Shown one piece after another: positions 53,405 to 62,991 of a stretch of 64,000 nt of DNA (its first letter is position 1; each line of letters begins with the position of its first letter). Position numbers and translations under genes: made by a program. The stretch is from assembly GCA_016790575.1 (NCBI GenBank), contig JAEUOU010000002.1:62001-126000 (forward strand). The letters are read 5' to 3'. The notes beneath the pieces are model-generated. The model saw only the letters and a list, made by a program, of their open reading frames with translations. It did not search any database and had not been told where the DNA came from. The stretch comes from Burkholderiaceae bacterium (GTDB taxonomy: Bacteria; Pseudomonadota; Gammaproteobacteria; Burkholderiales; Burkholderiaceae_C).

Positions 53405-53441
53405 AAAGAAAAACCGCACCGGACAAGCGCCCGGCGCGGTT
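53405..53441 (-). terminator. Rho-independent terminator of tRNA-Ser
   Basis: On the minus strand, AACCGC-G-CCGG pairs with CCGG-T-GCGGTT around a 9-nt loop, followed by TTTTCTTT. It begins 5 bases after the tRNA 3' end. Confidence 0.85.
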
Positions 53442-53446
53442 GGTCT

Positions 53447-53539
53447 TGGCGGAAACGGAGGGATTCGAACCCTCGATGAGGCTCTACACCCCATACTCCC
53501 TTAGCAGGGGAGCACCTTCGGCCACTCGGTCACGTTTCC
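53447..53539 (-). tRNA. tRNA-Ser (anticodon GCU)
   Basis: 93 nt with acceptor stem GGAAACG/CGTTTCC, a class II variable arm and encoded CCA. The anticodon arm CTCCC CTGCTAA GGGAG gives GCU. A CATAAT box about 10 bases upstream of the 5' end may be its -10 element. Confidence 0.96.
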
Positions 53540-53593
53540 AATCCCGCCATTATGCCAGAAGGGCGGCGAATTCAGCCCCCCGGCACGCCCCGA

Positions 53594-54856
53594 TCAGGCC
53601 TGGTCAAGATCGAACGCGCGGTGCAGGGCCCGGACGGCCAGCTCCATGTATTTCTCGTCGATCACGACGGACGTCTTGATCTCGGAGGTCGAAATCATCT
53701 GGATATTGATACCTTCTTCGCTCAATGCACGGAACATCTTGCTGGCGATGCCGACATGGCTGCGCATGCCGATACCGACGATGGAAACCTTGCAGATCTT
53801 CGCGTCGCCCGCAACTTCCTGTGCGCCGAGCGCGGGGACGACTTTGTCCTTGAGCAGATCAATGGTCCGGGCGTAGTCGTTGCGATGCACCGTGAAGCTG
53901 AAGTCGGTCTTGCCGTCCTTGCTGACGTTCTGGATGATGACGTCGACTTCGATGTTGGCGTCGGCCACGGCACCCAGAATCTGGTAGGCGATGCCAGGCT
54001 TGTCGGGCACACCGAGTACAGAGACTTTGGCTTCGTCGCGGTTGAATGCAATGCCGGAAACGACGGCTTGTTCCATTTGTTCGTCTTCCTCAAAAGTGAT
54101 CAGGGTACCGGAGCGGGCTTCTTCACCCAGATCGATGTCCCAGGGGGTGAAGCTGGAAAGCACCCGCATGGGCACTTTGTATTTGCCTGCGAATTCGACG
54201 GAGCGGATCTGCAGCACCTTGGAGCCCATACTGGCCATCTCCAGCATTTCCTCGAAGCTGACCGTGTGCAGGCGGCGAGCCTCGGGAACGATGCGCGGAT
54301 CGGTGGTATAGACCCCGTCGACGTCGGTATAGATCAGGCATTCGTCGGCCTTCATCGCGGCCGCAACAGCCACCGCAGAGGTATCCGAGCCTCCCCGGCC
54401 AAGCGTGGTGATATTGCCAGCATCGTCAACACCCTGGAATCCGGTGACAATCACCACGCGGCCAGCGGCCAGATCGGCGCGGACCTTCTGATCGTCGATG
54501 GACTCGATGCGGGCCTTGGTGTAGGCGCTGTTGGTCTTGATCGGAACCTGCCAGCCCGCGTAGCTCACAGCCTCCAGACCCTCGGCCTGCAGGGCAATGG
54601 CCAGCAAGGCCGATGATGCCTGCTCACCCGTTGCGGCGAGCATGTCGAGTTCGCGGTTGTACGCGGTATCCGGGCGCGGGGGAGCCAGATCCTTGGCCAA
54701 TGCGAGCAAGCGGTTGGTTTCGCCGCTCATGGCGCTGGGAACGACCACCATCTGGTGTCCGGCCCGCGCCCATTTGGCCACGCGTTTGGCGACGTTGCGG
54801 ATGCGCTCGGTAGAGCCCATCGACGTACCGCCGTATTTGTGAACGATCAAAGCCAT
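53594..54856 (-). CDS. lysC: Aspartate kinase
   Basis: 420 residues from MALIVHKYGGTSMGSTERI. The kinase domain has KYGGTS and TGFQGVDDAGNITTLGRGGSDTSAVA. Two ACT domains follow (about 270-420) with VPDKPGIAYQILGAVADANI and VGIGMRSHVGIASKMF. It phosphorylates aspartate as the first step to lysine, threonine and methionine, and the ACT pair suggests feedback control. It ends 54 bases upstream of tRNA-Ser and lies 116 bases downstream of tilS. Confidence 0.97.
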   Translation of the reverse strand: MALIVHKYGGTSMGSTERIRNVAKRVAKWARAGHQMVVVPSAMSGETNRLLALAKDLAPPRPDTAYNRELDMLAATGEQASSALLAIALQAEGLEAVSYAGWQVPIKTNSAYTKARIESIDDQKVRADLAAGRVVIVTGFQGVDDAGNITTLGRGGSDTSAVAVAAAMKADECLIYTDVDGVYTTDPRIVPEARRLHTVSFEEMLEMASMGSKVLQIRSVEFAGKYKVPMRVLSSFTPWDIDLGEEARSGTLITFEEDEQMEQAVVSGIAFNRDEAKVSVLGVPDKPGIAYQILGAVADANIEVDVIIQNVSKDGKTDFSFTVHRNDYARTIDLLKDKVVPALGAQEVAGDAKICKVSIVGIGMRSHVGIASKMFRALSEEGINIQMISTSEIKTSVVIDEKYMELAVRALHRAFDLDQA

Positions 54857-54972
54857 CGTGTTCGTATCTCAGGGGAACGTAAGAAAGCCGGCTGTCGCCG
54901 GCAAAACCTTGCAATTGTATCGGCACTTTTCGCCCTGTTCAGCGCTGGAGGTGAGCCCAACGGTCCGGCAAC

Positions 54973-56013
54973 TCAGGCCCCCACCGGGTCGGGCACCCAG
55001 CGCAGGCGTTCCCCGTCGCGCAGAATCCGGCCGCCACCGACCTTCAGATTCAACCGATGTCCGCGTGTGGTGCAGGCCGCAATCTGTTTCTGCAGTTGCG
55101 CCAGTTGCGCCTCCGCTGGCATCTGGTTATGGCTTCGCTTGAGCCAGAACCGAAGAACGTTCGCCTGTCGATCCGCGCTGTAACACTGCAATGCGTGAAT
55201 GGACGGGGGATCTCCCACGACCGCCAGATCTTGCCCGGCCAGCTCATCCAGCAGGCGAACCGCCTGCGCCGCATGGCGTGCTCCGCGGGCGACGGTCTGC
55301 CGAAAATGAGGAAAGGACGCATCGATGCCCGGCACCAGAAGCTGGCGCAACCGGTTGCGAGTGAATCGGTGATCGTCGTTGCTTGGGTCATCCACCCAGG
55401 CAATACCCTCTTGCGCCAGCCATTGGCGCAACTGCGCCCCGGTGACCTGCAAGAACGGGCGGTGAAAAGTCATGTGGCCACGGGTCCAGACGGCCGGCAT
55501 GGCGGCCAGTCCCGGCAGGCCGCTTCCGCGCAGAAGAGCCAGCAAGACGGTCTCGGCCTGATCATCGAGATGCTGCCCTAAAGCTATATTTTTTATAGCT
55601 AAATGCGACCATTCTGCGATGGCTATCTGGTCAAAAGCTGCATATCTCGCCCGACGGGCGGCATCTTCGGGGCTGACCCCGTTGCGCGCCGTCGCATCGA
55701 CATGTCGCACGACCAAGGGAACCGACATCGCGGAGCAGAGCGACTGGCAGTGCGACACGAACAGGTCTGCCGCCGGCTGCAGTCCATGGTGAATATGCAC
55801 GGCATGCACCTGCCCCGGCCAACGCCGCACGCAAGCCAGCAGCAAAGCAGTGGAGTCCGCGCCGCCGCTGAACGCCACCCCGAATGGAAGGTCCGGGCGA
55901 AACGCGTCCAGGGCCGCAGCGATCGGCGCCGGCAACGCGCCGCGCAAGTTGACAGGATGGTGACCGGGCCCCGGTTCAGCGCCCTGTTGCCTTGGTGTCG
56001 GTGAACCGGCCAT
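54973..56013 (-). CDS. tilS: tRNA(Ile)-lysidine synthase TilS, containing a repeat-derived segment
   Basis: 346 residues from the ATG at 56013; its start lies within the accA 3' end (38-base overlap). The ATP-pyrophosphatase loop SGGADST is near 49-55, IHHGLQP near 74-80, and the segment [26 protein letters not shown] is intact. TilS converts cytidine 34 of tRNA-Ile(CAU) to lysidine, an essential modification. Residues ~126-144 ([18 protein letters not shown]) are encoded by a copy of the dispersed repeat, read from its reverse strand. This stretch should form the strand and helix before the HxDDQ motif, so the repeat has been accommodated in the Rossmann core. Confidence 0.93.
   Translation of the reverse strand: MAGSPTPRQQGAEPGPGHHPVNLRGALPAPIAAALDAFRPDLPFGVAFSGGADSTALLLACVRRWPGQVHAVHIHHGLQPAADLFVSHCQSLCSAMSVPLVVRHVDATARNGVSPEDAARRARYAAFDQIAIAEWSHLAIKNIALGQHLDDQAETVLLALLRGSGLPGLAAMPAVWTRGHMTFHRPFLQVTGAQLRQWLAQEGIAWVDDPSNDDHRFTRNRLRQLLVPGIDASFPHFRQTVARGARHAAQAVRLLDELAGQDLAVVGDPPSIHALQCYSADRQANVLRFWLKRSHNQMPAEAQLAQLQKQIAACTTRGHRLNLKVGGGRILRDGERLRWVPDPVGA
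55582..55637 (+). repeat. Dispersed repeat copy G, inside tilS (antisense)
   Basis: Begins with the palindrome AGCTATA-TTTTT-TATAGCT, then AAATGCGACCATTCTGCGATGG. The core is diverged at several positions but the framework and order match. It keeps the tilS frame open. Confidence 0.7.
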
Positions 56014-56953
56014 AGGCGCGAATACGCTCGTAGCGTCGGTCAAGAAGCTCGGGCGTCTTCAGATCTGCCACCTGGCGGAAGGCATCGGTCAACGCCCGCT
56101 TGAGAAATGCAGCCATCTGGGCAATGTCCCGGTGGGCGCCGCCTACGGGTTCGTTGACGATTTTGTCGATCAGGCCCAGGGCCTTGAGCCGATGGGCGGT
56201 GATACCCAGCGCGTCGGCCGCTTCCTGGGCTTTTTCGCTGGTTTTCCAGAGAATCGACGCACATCCTTCGGGGCTGATGACGGAGTAGATTGAAAACTGC
56301 AACATCAGTACCTGATCGGCCACCGATATGGCCAAGGCGCCGCCAGACCCACCTTCGCCGATGATGGTGGTGAGTATCGGAACGCGTAACTGCGCCATTT
56401 CGAAAATGTTGCGTCCGATCGCTTCGGACTGCCCGCGCTCCTCCGCATCTATGCCGGGGTAGGCGCCCGGTGTGTCCACAAACGTGAATACCGGCAGGCC
56501 GAACTTTTCGGCGGTTTTCATCAGACGCAACGCTTTGCGGTAGCCCTCGGGTTTGCTCATCCCGAAATTTCGCATGGCGCGTTCTTTGGTATCGCGCCCT
56601 TTCTGGTGCCCGACCACCATGCAGGCCTGCCCGTTGAAACGCGCCAGGCCGCCAACAATCGAGAGATCGTCCCCGAAATGGCGGTCGCCGTGCAATTCCA
56701 CAAAATCGGTGAAGATTTCCCGCACGTAATCCAGCGTGTACGGACGCTCGGCATGGCGGGCAATCTTGGTGATCTGCCAGGGACTGAGATCGGAATAAAT
56801 GTCCCGGGTCAGCTGATGGCTTTTTTTGCTGAGCTGGTCGATCTCCGCAGAAATGTCGACCGCCGACTCGGTCTGGACATAACGCAACTCTTCGATTTTT
56901 CCTTCGAGCTCCGCGATCGGTTGCTCGAAATCGAGAAAGGTTCGTTTCGCCAA
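55976..56953 (-). CDS. accA: Acetyl-CoA carboxylase carboxyltransferase subunit alpha
   Basis: 325 residues from [24 protein letters not shown]. Family segments include [35 protein letters not shown]-like [17 protein letters not shown], and [25 protein letters not shown]. It transfers carboxyl from carboxybiotin to acetyl-CoA with AccD. Followed by tilS in overlap, and preceded by the glycosylase gene 51 bases upstream. Confidence 0.97.
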   Translation of the reverse strand: MAKRTFLDFEQPIAELEGKIEELRYVQTESAVDISAEIDQLSKKSHQLTRDIYSDLSPWQITKIARHAERPYTLDYVREIFTDFVELHGDRHFGDDLSIVGGLARFNGQACMVVGHQKGRDTKERAMRNFGMSKPEGYRKALRLMKTAEKFGLPVFTFVDTPGAYPGIDAEERGQSEAIGRNIFEMAQLRVPILTTIIGEGGSGGALAISVADQVLMLQFSIYSVISPEGCASILWKTSEKAQEAADALGITAHRLKALGLIDKIVNEPVGGAHRDIAQMAAFLKRALTDAFRQVADLKTPELLDRRYERIRAYGRFTDTKATGR

Positions 56954-57004
56954 CGTAATTCTCCTTGTGGTGGTGCGCGCGACGGTGCAACCGGACCGGC
57001 AAGG

Positions 57005-57655
57005 TCAGTACGCGACCGGCACCGGATCGAGCGATCGCCAAATATACCAAGTTGCCACGCTGCACCAGGGCTGCCAGGCCTGTGCGACCTCGCGGGCGTC
57101 GCTGCGGCTGACAGGCTCGCCGGAAAAGTAATTGAGACTGATGCCCTTGATCAGCCCCACATCGTCCAAGGGCAGGACGTTCGGGCGCAGCAGATGGAAG
57201 ATCAGGAACATCTCAGCAGTCCAGCGACCGATGCCGCGGATGGCCACCAACTCCTTGATGATGGACTCATCGTCCATCGTCGTCCAGCGATCGGGTTTGA
57301 GCTTTTCGCCGTCAAAATGCAAGGCCAGATCGACAAGATACTCGACTTTGCGGGCGGACAAACCGGCCGCCCGCATGTCATCCACCTTGAGACGCAACAC
57401 AGCCTGTGGCGTCATCCGACGCGCCAGGCTCTCAAAACGCCCCCAGACCGATTGCGCCGCCTTGACCGAAATCTGCTGGCCGACCACGCTTCGTGCCAAT
57501 GTGGTGAAGGCATCGCCGCGCGATTCGATACAACCCGCGCCAAATTGCGGAATGATCCGGCCCATCACCCGGTCCTGATCGGTCAACTGGCAACACGCCT
57601 GATCCCAATACCCGGGACGGCTTGACACAGAGGACGAGGCCGGCTTATTGCTCAT
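57005..57655 (-). CDS. DNA-3-methyladenine glycosylase, AlkA/HhH-GPD type
   Basis: 216 residues from MSNKPASSSVSSRPGYWDQACC. The HhH-GPD core is clear: TTLARSVVGQQISVKAAQSV, then LVAIRGIGRWTAEMFLIFHL with the helix-hairpin-helix and the catalytic aspartate in VLPLDDVGL. It excises alkylated bases. It lacks the C-terminal iron-sulphur cluster cysteines of EndoIII-type enzymes. It lies between cysS and accA, all in one direction. Confidence 0.9.
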   Translation of the reverse strand: MSNKPASSSVSSRPGYWDQACCQLTDQDRVMGRIIPQFGAGCIESRGDAFTTLARSVVGQQISVKAAQSVWGRFESLARRMTPQAVLRLKVDDMRAAGLSARKVEYLVDLALHFDGEKLKPDRWTTMDDESIIKELVAIRGIGRWTAEMFLIFHLLRPNVLPLDDVGLIKGISLNYFSGEPVSRSDAREVAQAWQPWCSVATWYIWRSLDPVPVAY

Positions 57656-57712
57656 GTCTGCGGGTCAACGGATCTGAGTGGGTCGGGTGAAATCGAAAAC
57701 GTCAGGCGACGT

Positions 57713-59089
57713 TCAGGATACCGCTTCCCAAGTGGTCCCGGAGGGAGAATCTTTGAGCACGATGCCCTGCTCCACCAGGTTTTGCCGGATTCGGTCGGCT
57801 TCGGCAAAGTCTTTCGCCTGTTTCGCTTGGCGGCGGGCCTCGATGAGGCGCAGGATCTCGGCCTCATCGACGCGTGCACCAGACTGGAGAAAGGCGCGCG
57901 GATCGCCCTGCAGCAAGCCGAGATGCCCCCCCAGCGCGCGCAACAGGCCGGCATCGGCGGCGGAGTGGCTGCGGTTGACTTCCGATGCAAGATCAAAAAG
58001 CACCGCGACGGCCTCGGGGGTTCCAAAATCCTCGTCCATCGCTGCCTTGAAGCGCCTGGCGTACGGATTGGCCCAGTCGACCGGCACATCGGATGGCGGA
58101 GCAGAGTCCAAGGCGGTGTAGAGGCGGCGGAGCGCACTTCGGGCATCCTGCAGATGCACGTCGCTGTAGTTGAGCGGGCTTCGGTAGTGACTGCGAACAA
58201 CAAAAAAGCGCAAAGTCTCCGGGTCAAACGCCTTGAGCACCTCGCGAATGGTGAAAAAGTTGCCCAACGACTTGGACATTTTCTCGTTGTCAACATTGAC
58301 GAAACCGTTGTGCATCCAGAAACGGGCCAGCGGCTTTCCATGCGCCCCCTCACTCTGGGCTATTTCGTTTTCGTGGTGTGGAAACTGAAGATCGGCCCCA
58401 CCGCCGTGGATATCAAGGGTTTCGCCGAGTATTGCGCAGGCCATGGCGGAACACTCGATATGCCAACCCGGTCTACCTTTGCCCCAGTTGCTGTCCCATT
58501 TGACATCGTCCGGCTCCGACTCTTTGGCGGCTTTCCACAGCACAAAGTCAAGCGGGTCCTGCTTGCCGTCGGCCACTGCGACCCGTTCACCTGCATGGAG
58601 CTCATCCAGTGACTTGCCAGACAACTTTCCGTAGCCGAAGAAACGGCGAACCGCGAAGTTCACGTCCCCCCCCTCGGCCTGATAGGCAAGGCCTCGCTCT
58701 TCCAGCCGCGCAACAATCTCCAGCATGGAGGGAACGAAATCGGTGGCTCGCGGATCGAAAGTGGGTCGCTCGACACCCAACGCATCGAAATCGCGGTACA
58801 TCTCGTCGATCATCCGGGAGGTAAGCGCTTTGACCGACTCGCCGTTTTCGACCGCCCGACGAATGATCTTGTCGTCGATATCGGTGATGTTTTTCACAAA
58901 CGTGACGCGGTAGCCACTCGCTCTGAGCCACCGCTGAACCACATCAAAGGCGATCGCCGAACGGGCGTGCCCGATATGGCAATAATCATAGACCGTGATT
59001 CCACAGACATACATCCGGACATGACCGGACTCGATCGGCGTGAATTCCTCAAGGCCGCGCGAAAGTGTGTTGTGAATGCGCAAAGACAT
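57713..59089 (-). CDS. cysS: Cysteinyl-tRNA synthetase
   Basis: 458 residues from [20 protein letters not shown]. Class I signatures are CHIGHARSA (HIGH) near 36-44 and EKMSKSLGN (KMSKS) near 268. Zinc ligands are in [17 protein letters not shown] and [10 protein letters not shown]. It charges tRNA-Cys. It is divergent from the TPR gene with 187 bases between starts. Confidence 0.97.
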   Translation of the reverse strand: MSLRIHNTLSRGLEEFTPIESGHVRMYVCGITVYDYCHIGHARSAIAFDVVQRWLRASGYRVTFVKNITDIDDKIIRRAVENGESVKALTSRMIDEMYRDFDALGVERPTFDPRATDFVPSMLEIVARLEERGLAYQAEGGDVNFAVRRFFGYGKLSGKSLDELHAGERVAVADGKQDPLDFVLWKAAKESEPDDVKWDSNWGKGRPGWHIECSAMACAILGETLDIHGGGADLQFPHHENEIAQSEGAHGKPLARFWMHNGFVNVDNEKMSKSLGNFFTIREVLKAFDPETLRFFVVRSHYRSPLNYSDVHLQDARSALRRLYTALDSAPPSDVPVDWANPYARRFKAAMDEDFGTPEAVAVLFDLASEVNRSHSAADAGLLRALGGHLGLLQGDPRAFLQSGARVDEAEILRLIEARRQAKQAKDFAEADRIRQNLVEQGIVLKDSPSGTTWEAVS

Positions 59090-59276
59090 GTATCGGGAAA
59101 AGTGGCGTGTTCCTTGACGACCTTGGGTCGCTTGCGCATCGCGCCAGAGCCCACACGGTCAACCCGCCGAAGGTCCGCAAAGACGACCCTCAGCTACAAT
59201 CGAAGCCAGTATATCGTTCAGCGATGCGCGCGATTGAGGCGTGGCGCGGCTGACACCACAGATTCCGCGAGCGCCC

Positions 59277-60335
59277 ATGAAAACTCTGACGTCACCGCCT
59301 TTTGCTCCCGTTCGGATTGCCATGCTGAGCGCAGTGTTGCTGGGGGCACTGAGTGTCGGCGTATCGGCCCGGGCCGACGAGTTTTCGGATGTCAGCCAAC
59401 TGCTTCGCGCAGGCAAACCGGGCGAAGCGCTTGCCAAAGCCGATCAGTTCCTCGCAACGAAACCCCGCGATCCGCAAATGCGCTTTCTCCGCGGCGTGAT
59501 TCTGACCGAATCGGGCCGCGCCAGCGACGCGATTGCCGTCTTCCTGAAGTTGACGGAGGACTTCCCTGAATTACCTGAACCCTACAACAATCTTGCCGTG
59601 CTCTATGCGGGCCAAAGCCAGTTCGACAAGGCGCGTGCCGCGCTGGAAATGGCCATTCGCACCAACCCGAGCTACGCGACCGCCCACGAAAACCTGGGCG
59701 ACGTTTATGCAAAACTGGCCAGCCAAGCCTACAGCAAAGCGTTGCAGCTGGATGGTTCCAATGCCGCCGTTGCTCCCAAACTTGCGCTGATCCGGGATTT
59801 GTTTGCCCCTGGCAGCAAGGCGCAACGCCCGGCGGCATCCGCACCGGCCACCGCGCCTAGGCCCGCGACATCCGTCGCTGCAGCGCCGGCGGTTACACCG
59901 CCTGTTCGTCCCGCGTCTCAACCGGTGGCGGTGCCTGCACCGGGCCCCGTCGCCGCACCACCCGCTGCGCCGGCACCCGCGCCCGCTGCTGGGGGTGCCG
60001 ACAAAGAGATTGAAGCGGCCGTCAGGGCCTGGGCAGCAGCATGGTCGGCAAAGGATATGAGCGCCTACCTGGCGGCGTATGGGAAAGATTTCGAACCGGC
60101 CAACAAGCAGGCCCGCAAGGCCTGGGAAGAGGACCGGCGCTCCCGCATTGTTGGTAAGTCCAGGATATCCGTGACCGTGAGCGACCTGGCTGTTTCCGTT
60201 AATGGCGACAAGGCAACGGCGCGTTTCCGGCAAGCCTACTCGGCCGATAACCTGAATGTCACCAGTCGAAAAACACTGGAATTGGCCAAGCAGGCCAACC
60301 GCTGGGTTATCGTCCGCGAGTCCACCGGTTCGTAA
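59277..60335 (+). CDS. TPR protein with C-terminal NTF2-like domain, exported
   Basis: 352 residues from the ATG at 59277 (MKTLTSPPFAPVRIAM). A signal peptide (AVLLGALSVGVSARA) is followed by about four tetratricopeptide repeats (residues 30-170), a Pro/Ala-rich linker of ~60 residues and a C-terminal domain of ~105 residues (IEAAVRAWAAAWSAKDMSAYLAAYGKDF) of NTF2/SnoaL type. The next gene, an L,D-transpeptidase, ends in a similar domain, so both may act on the same envelope partner. Probably periplasmic. Confidence 0.82.
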   Translation: MKTLTSPPFAPVRIAMLSAVLLGALSVGVSARADEFSDVSQLLRAGKPGEALAKADQFLATKPRDPQMRFLRGVILTESGRASDAIAVFLKLTEDFPELPEPYNNLAVLYAGQSQFDKARAALEMAIRTNPSYATAHENLGDVYAKLASQAYSKALQLDGSNAAVAPKLALIRDLFAPGSKAQRPAASAPATAPRPATSVAAAPAVTPPVRPASQPVAVPAPGPVAAPPAAPAPAPAAGGADKEIEAAVRAWAAAWSAKDMSAYLAAYGKDFEPANKQARKAWEEDRRSRIVGKSRISVTVSDLAVSVNGDKATARFRQAYSADNLNVTSRKTLELAKQANRWVIVRESTGS

Positions 60336-60402
60336 CAATGGGACCGTTGGCCGCCCGCAATCCCGCTTCCCGGGCTACACCTCAGCAACGCCATAGCGCT
60401 CC

Positions 60403-61782
60403 GTGAGGCTCTACGTTCTGATCGTGCCGGCCCTGGTGGCTGGTGCCGGCGCAATGTGGGCTGCGGGTTCAGAGGCTCAGGTCGTCCGAACGGAAAGATC
60501 TGTCGGCTCTCAATCACCATCCAAGCCACGTGAATCGGTCCGGCAGAAGGGGCGCAAAGAAGCGCCCCGCTCCGGACGAGCCAGCGGCGCGCGCAAGACG
60601 GCCGCCGCAGGCGCTGCTGCCGGAGCCATTGCCGCGGCGCGTTCCAATGTGATCTCAGCCAAATCCACTGAAGACGGTGCTGCCGAGGCGCGACTTATTG
60701 AGGTCTATCGACTGGTCGGACAAGGTCGTGGCGAGAGCGCTTTGCGCAAAGCGGAAGAATTGGTGCGCGATCATCCTAACTTCCAACTCGCTCAACTGGT
60801 GTATGGCGACTTGCTGAGCAGCCGTACGCGATCGCTCGGACGTTTTGGGGATGTCCCTGACGCTCTCGCTTTCCGCGGAGCCACGACTTTGGTGGACCTG
60901 CGTGAGGAGTCCCAATTGCGGCTCCGTGCCCTGCGCGAACGCCCCCCAATCGGTAGTGTTCCCGCCCAGTTTCTGCAGTTGTCCGCCCGCGTGAAACACG
61001 CCATCGCAGTCGACACGTCCCGGTCGCGTCTTTATCTCCTTGAGAACAACTCTTCGGGAACCCGGCTCATTGCCGATTACTATATCTCGGTAGGGAAGCT
61101 GGGTATCGAAAAGCAGGTCGAAGGCGATCAACGGACACCGCTGGGCGTCTACTTCATTACCAGCAATCTTGACCCAGCTTCGTTACGGGACTTCTACGGA
61201 TCCGGCGCTTTGCCCATCAACTACCCCAATCCGCTCGACATCAGTCGCGGCAAGACGGGAAGTGGCATCTGGTTGCATGGTTCTCCGCCAAACCAGTTCG
61301 CTCGCGCGCCTCGCGCGTCGGATGGCTGTGTTGTGCTAGCGAATCCCGATCTGGAGCGCCTCCTGCGCACGGTGGAAATCCGGACAACCCCGGTAGTCAT
61401 CGCACAATCCCTTCGATGGGTGTTGCCGAACGTCATCCAAGCGGACCGAAAGCCCTTTGAAGACCAGTTCGAAGCATGGCGTCGGGCAAAATCGTCGGGC
61501 GACCTGACACGAACTCTTGCACACTATCACGCGAACTTTTCCAGCAATGGTCGCTCGCTGCGGGAATGGACGCCATTACTCAAGCAAGAGCTTTCCCGGG
61601 CGGGAGGTCAATCGGTCAACGTCAAAGACCTTTCCATCATCCGATGGACCGATCACGCCGATGTGATGGTTGTGACGTTCGGTGAAGTGCTGTCCGGGGC
61701 TCGCACCGGAGCCGTAAAGCGGCAATACTGGATTCGCGAGGGCAGCAATTGGAAAGTTTTTTTTGAAGGAGTCATCGGATGA
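60403..61782 (+). CDS. L,D-transpeptidase, Cds6/YafK-like, with C-terminal NTF2-like domain
   Basis: 459 residues from a GTG at 60403. A signal sequence (VLIVPALVAGAGAMWAAGSEA) is followed by a basic linker and a short helical region. The YkuD-type catalytic domain (about 205-345) has the histidine in GSGIWLHGSPP and the catalytic cysteine in ASDGCVVLANPD. The C-terminal ~105 residues match the pattern of the domain in the TPR gene upstream (FEAWRRAKSSGDLTRTLAHY). It should crosslink or modify peptidoglycan. Its stop overlaps the ppiA start. Confidence 0.88.
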   Translation: MRLYVLIVPALVAGAGAMWAAGSEAQVVRTERSVGSQSPSKPRESVRQKGRKEAPRSGRASGARKTAAAGAAAGAIAAARSNVISAKSTEDGAAEARLIEVYRLVGQGRGESALRKAEELVRDHPNFQLAQLVYGDLLSSRTRSLGRFGDVPDALAFRGATTLVDLREESQLRLRALRERPPIGSVPAQFLQLSARVKHAIAVDTSRSRLYLLENNSSGTRLIADYYISVGKLGIEKQVEGDQRTPLGVYFITSNLDPASLRDFYGSGALPINYPNPLDISRGKTGSGIWLHGSPPNQFARAPRASDGCVVLANPDLERLLRTVEIRTTPVVIAQSLRWVLPNVIQADRKPFEDQFEAWRRAKSSGDLTRTLAHYHANFSSNGRSLREWTPLLKQELSRAGGQSVNVKDLSIIRWTDHADVMVVTFGEVLSGARTGAVKRQYWIREGSNWKVFFEGVIG

Positions 61783-62465
61783 GAGCGAGAAGCCTGTTTC
61801 CTGCACGCCGGACGGCCGTACTGCTGACCTTGGCCGCGAGCCTTGCGGCAAGTCCGGCCATTGCTCAGGACGCCCCGAAGGTCAGACTGGTTACTTCCAT
61901 GGGGGACATTGTGGTCGAGGTGTACCCCGACAAAGCACCCAAGACCGTCGAAAACTTCCTTCAATATGTGCGGGACAAACACTACGACGGTACTGTTTTT
62001 CACCGGGTCATCGAGAACTTCATGATTCAGGGGGGCGGATTTGACGGGAAGTATGTGCAGAAACCAACCCGACCGCCGGTGACTCACGAAGGCCGGGAGG
62101 CCCTGGGCAAAGGGCTGAAGAACGCCGTTGGCACGCTGGCCATGGCCCGGACAAATGATCCAAACTCGGCGTCTTCCCAGTTTTTCATCAATGTCAAGGA
62201 CAATGCGTTCCTGGACCCGACACTGATCCCCCCCGGCGATCCGGTTGCGCGCTTCGAGTTCCGCGGCCGGGTATACGAGAACATCCCTCGCGCGAATTTG
62301 CTTGGAGCGGCCGAACTTTACGGCTACACCGTTTTCGGCAAAGTCGTCAGCGGAATGGATGTAGTCAACAAAATCAAATCGACCCCGACCGGACCAGGGG
62401 GGCCCTTCCCGACCGACGTGCCGAAGACACCGGTGATTATCCAATCCGCGACCATAGTGAAATAG
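61779..62465 (+). CDS. ppiA: Periplasmic peptidyl-prolyl cis-trans isomerase (cyclophilin)
   Basis: 228 residues from MRARSLFPARRTAVLLTLAAS. A signal peptide ending SPAIAQ precedes a cyclophilin domain (VEVYPDKAPKTVENFLQYVRDKHYDGTVFHRVIENFMIQGG, then FFINVKDN). It catalyses proline isomerisation in exported proteins. It contains an insert of ~25 residues (LDPTLIPPGDPVARFEFRGRVYENI) relative to the cytoplasmic paralogue next door. It overlaps the L,D-transpeptidase stop by 4 bases. Confidence 0.9.
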   Translation: MRARSLFPARRTAVLLTLAASLAASPAIAQDAPKVRLVTSMGDIVVEVYPDKAPKTVENFLQYVRDKHYDGTVFHRVIENFMIQGGGFDGKYVQKPTRPPVTHEGREALGKGLKNAVGTLAMARTNDPNSASSQFFINVKDNAFLDPTLIPPGDPVARFEFRGRVYENIPRANLLGAAELYGYTVFGKVVSGMDVVNKIKSTPTGPGGPFPTDVPKTPVIIQSATIVK

Positions 62466-62474
62466 GAACTGACC

Positions 62475-62981
62475 ATGACAAACCCCCGCGTTGAGCTGCA
62501 CATCACCAGTTTTGGTGTCATCACACTCGAACTGGACGCGCAGCGCGCACCGAAATCGGCTGCCAACTTCCTTGCCTATGTCGCAAAAGGCCACTACGAC
62601 AACACCATCTTCCATCGGGTGATTCCGGGTTTTATGATCCAGGGCGGTGGGTTCGAGCCGGGCATGAGCCAAAAAGCCACCGATGCGGCGATAGAAAACG
62701 AAGCGAACAACGGGCTGCTCAATGATCGCTACACCGTTGCCATGGCGCGCACCAATGTGCCTCACTCCGCAACGGCACAGTTTTTCATCAACGTGAAGGA
62801 CAACGCGTTCCTGAACCACACGGCCCCGACCGCCCAAGGCTGGGGCTATGCAGTATTCGGTCGGGTTGTCGCTGGCTCCGATGTGGTCGACCGGATCGAA
62901 GCCGTTGCGACGGGTCGCAAAGGGTTCCATGATGATGTACCTAAGGCAGACGTGGTGATAGGCAAAGCCGTGGTCCTCTGA
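62475..62981 (+). CDS. ppiB: Cytoplasmic peptidyl-prolyl cis-trans isomerase (cyclophilin)
   Basis: 168 residues from [20 protein letters not shown]. Compact cyclophilin domain with [25 protein letters not shown] and [18 protein letters not shown], no signal peptide. It lies 9 bases after the periplasmic copy; together they look like a duplication with split localisation. Confidence 0.93.
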   Translation: MTNPRVELHITSFGVITLELDAQRAPKSAANFLAYVAKGHYDNTIFHRVIPGFMIQGGGFEPGMSQKATDAAIENEANNGLLNDRYTVAMARTNVPHSATAQFFINVKDNAFLNHTAPTAQGWGYAVFGRVVAGSDVVDRIEAVATGRKGFHDDVPKADVVIGKAVVL

Positions 62982-62991
62982 CCTGCGACCT

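Noticed and set aside
11433-55637. CRISPR array from the repeated motif
   Set aside because: Copies are kilobases apart, imperfect and lack regular spacers; no cas gene is present.
60956-61010. Possible additional reverse-oriented copy of the dispersed repeat
   Set aside because: Scanning by eye for the reverse core (TACCCAGCGTAAAAAGGTC) found no convincing match here or elsewhere in the window.
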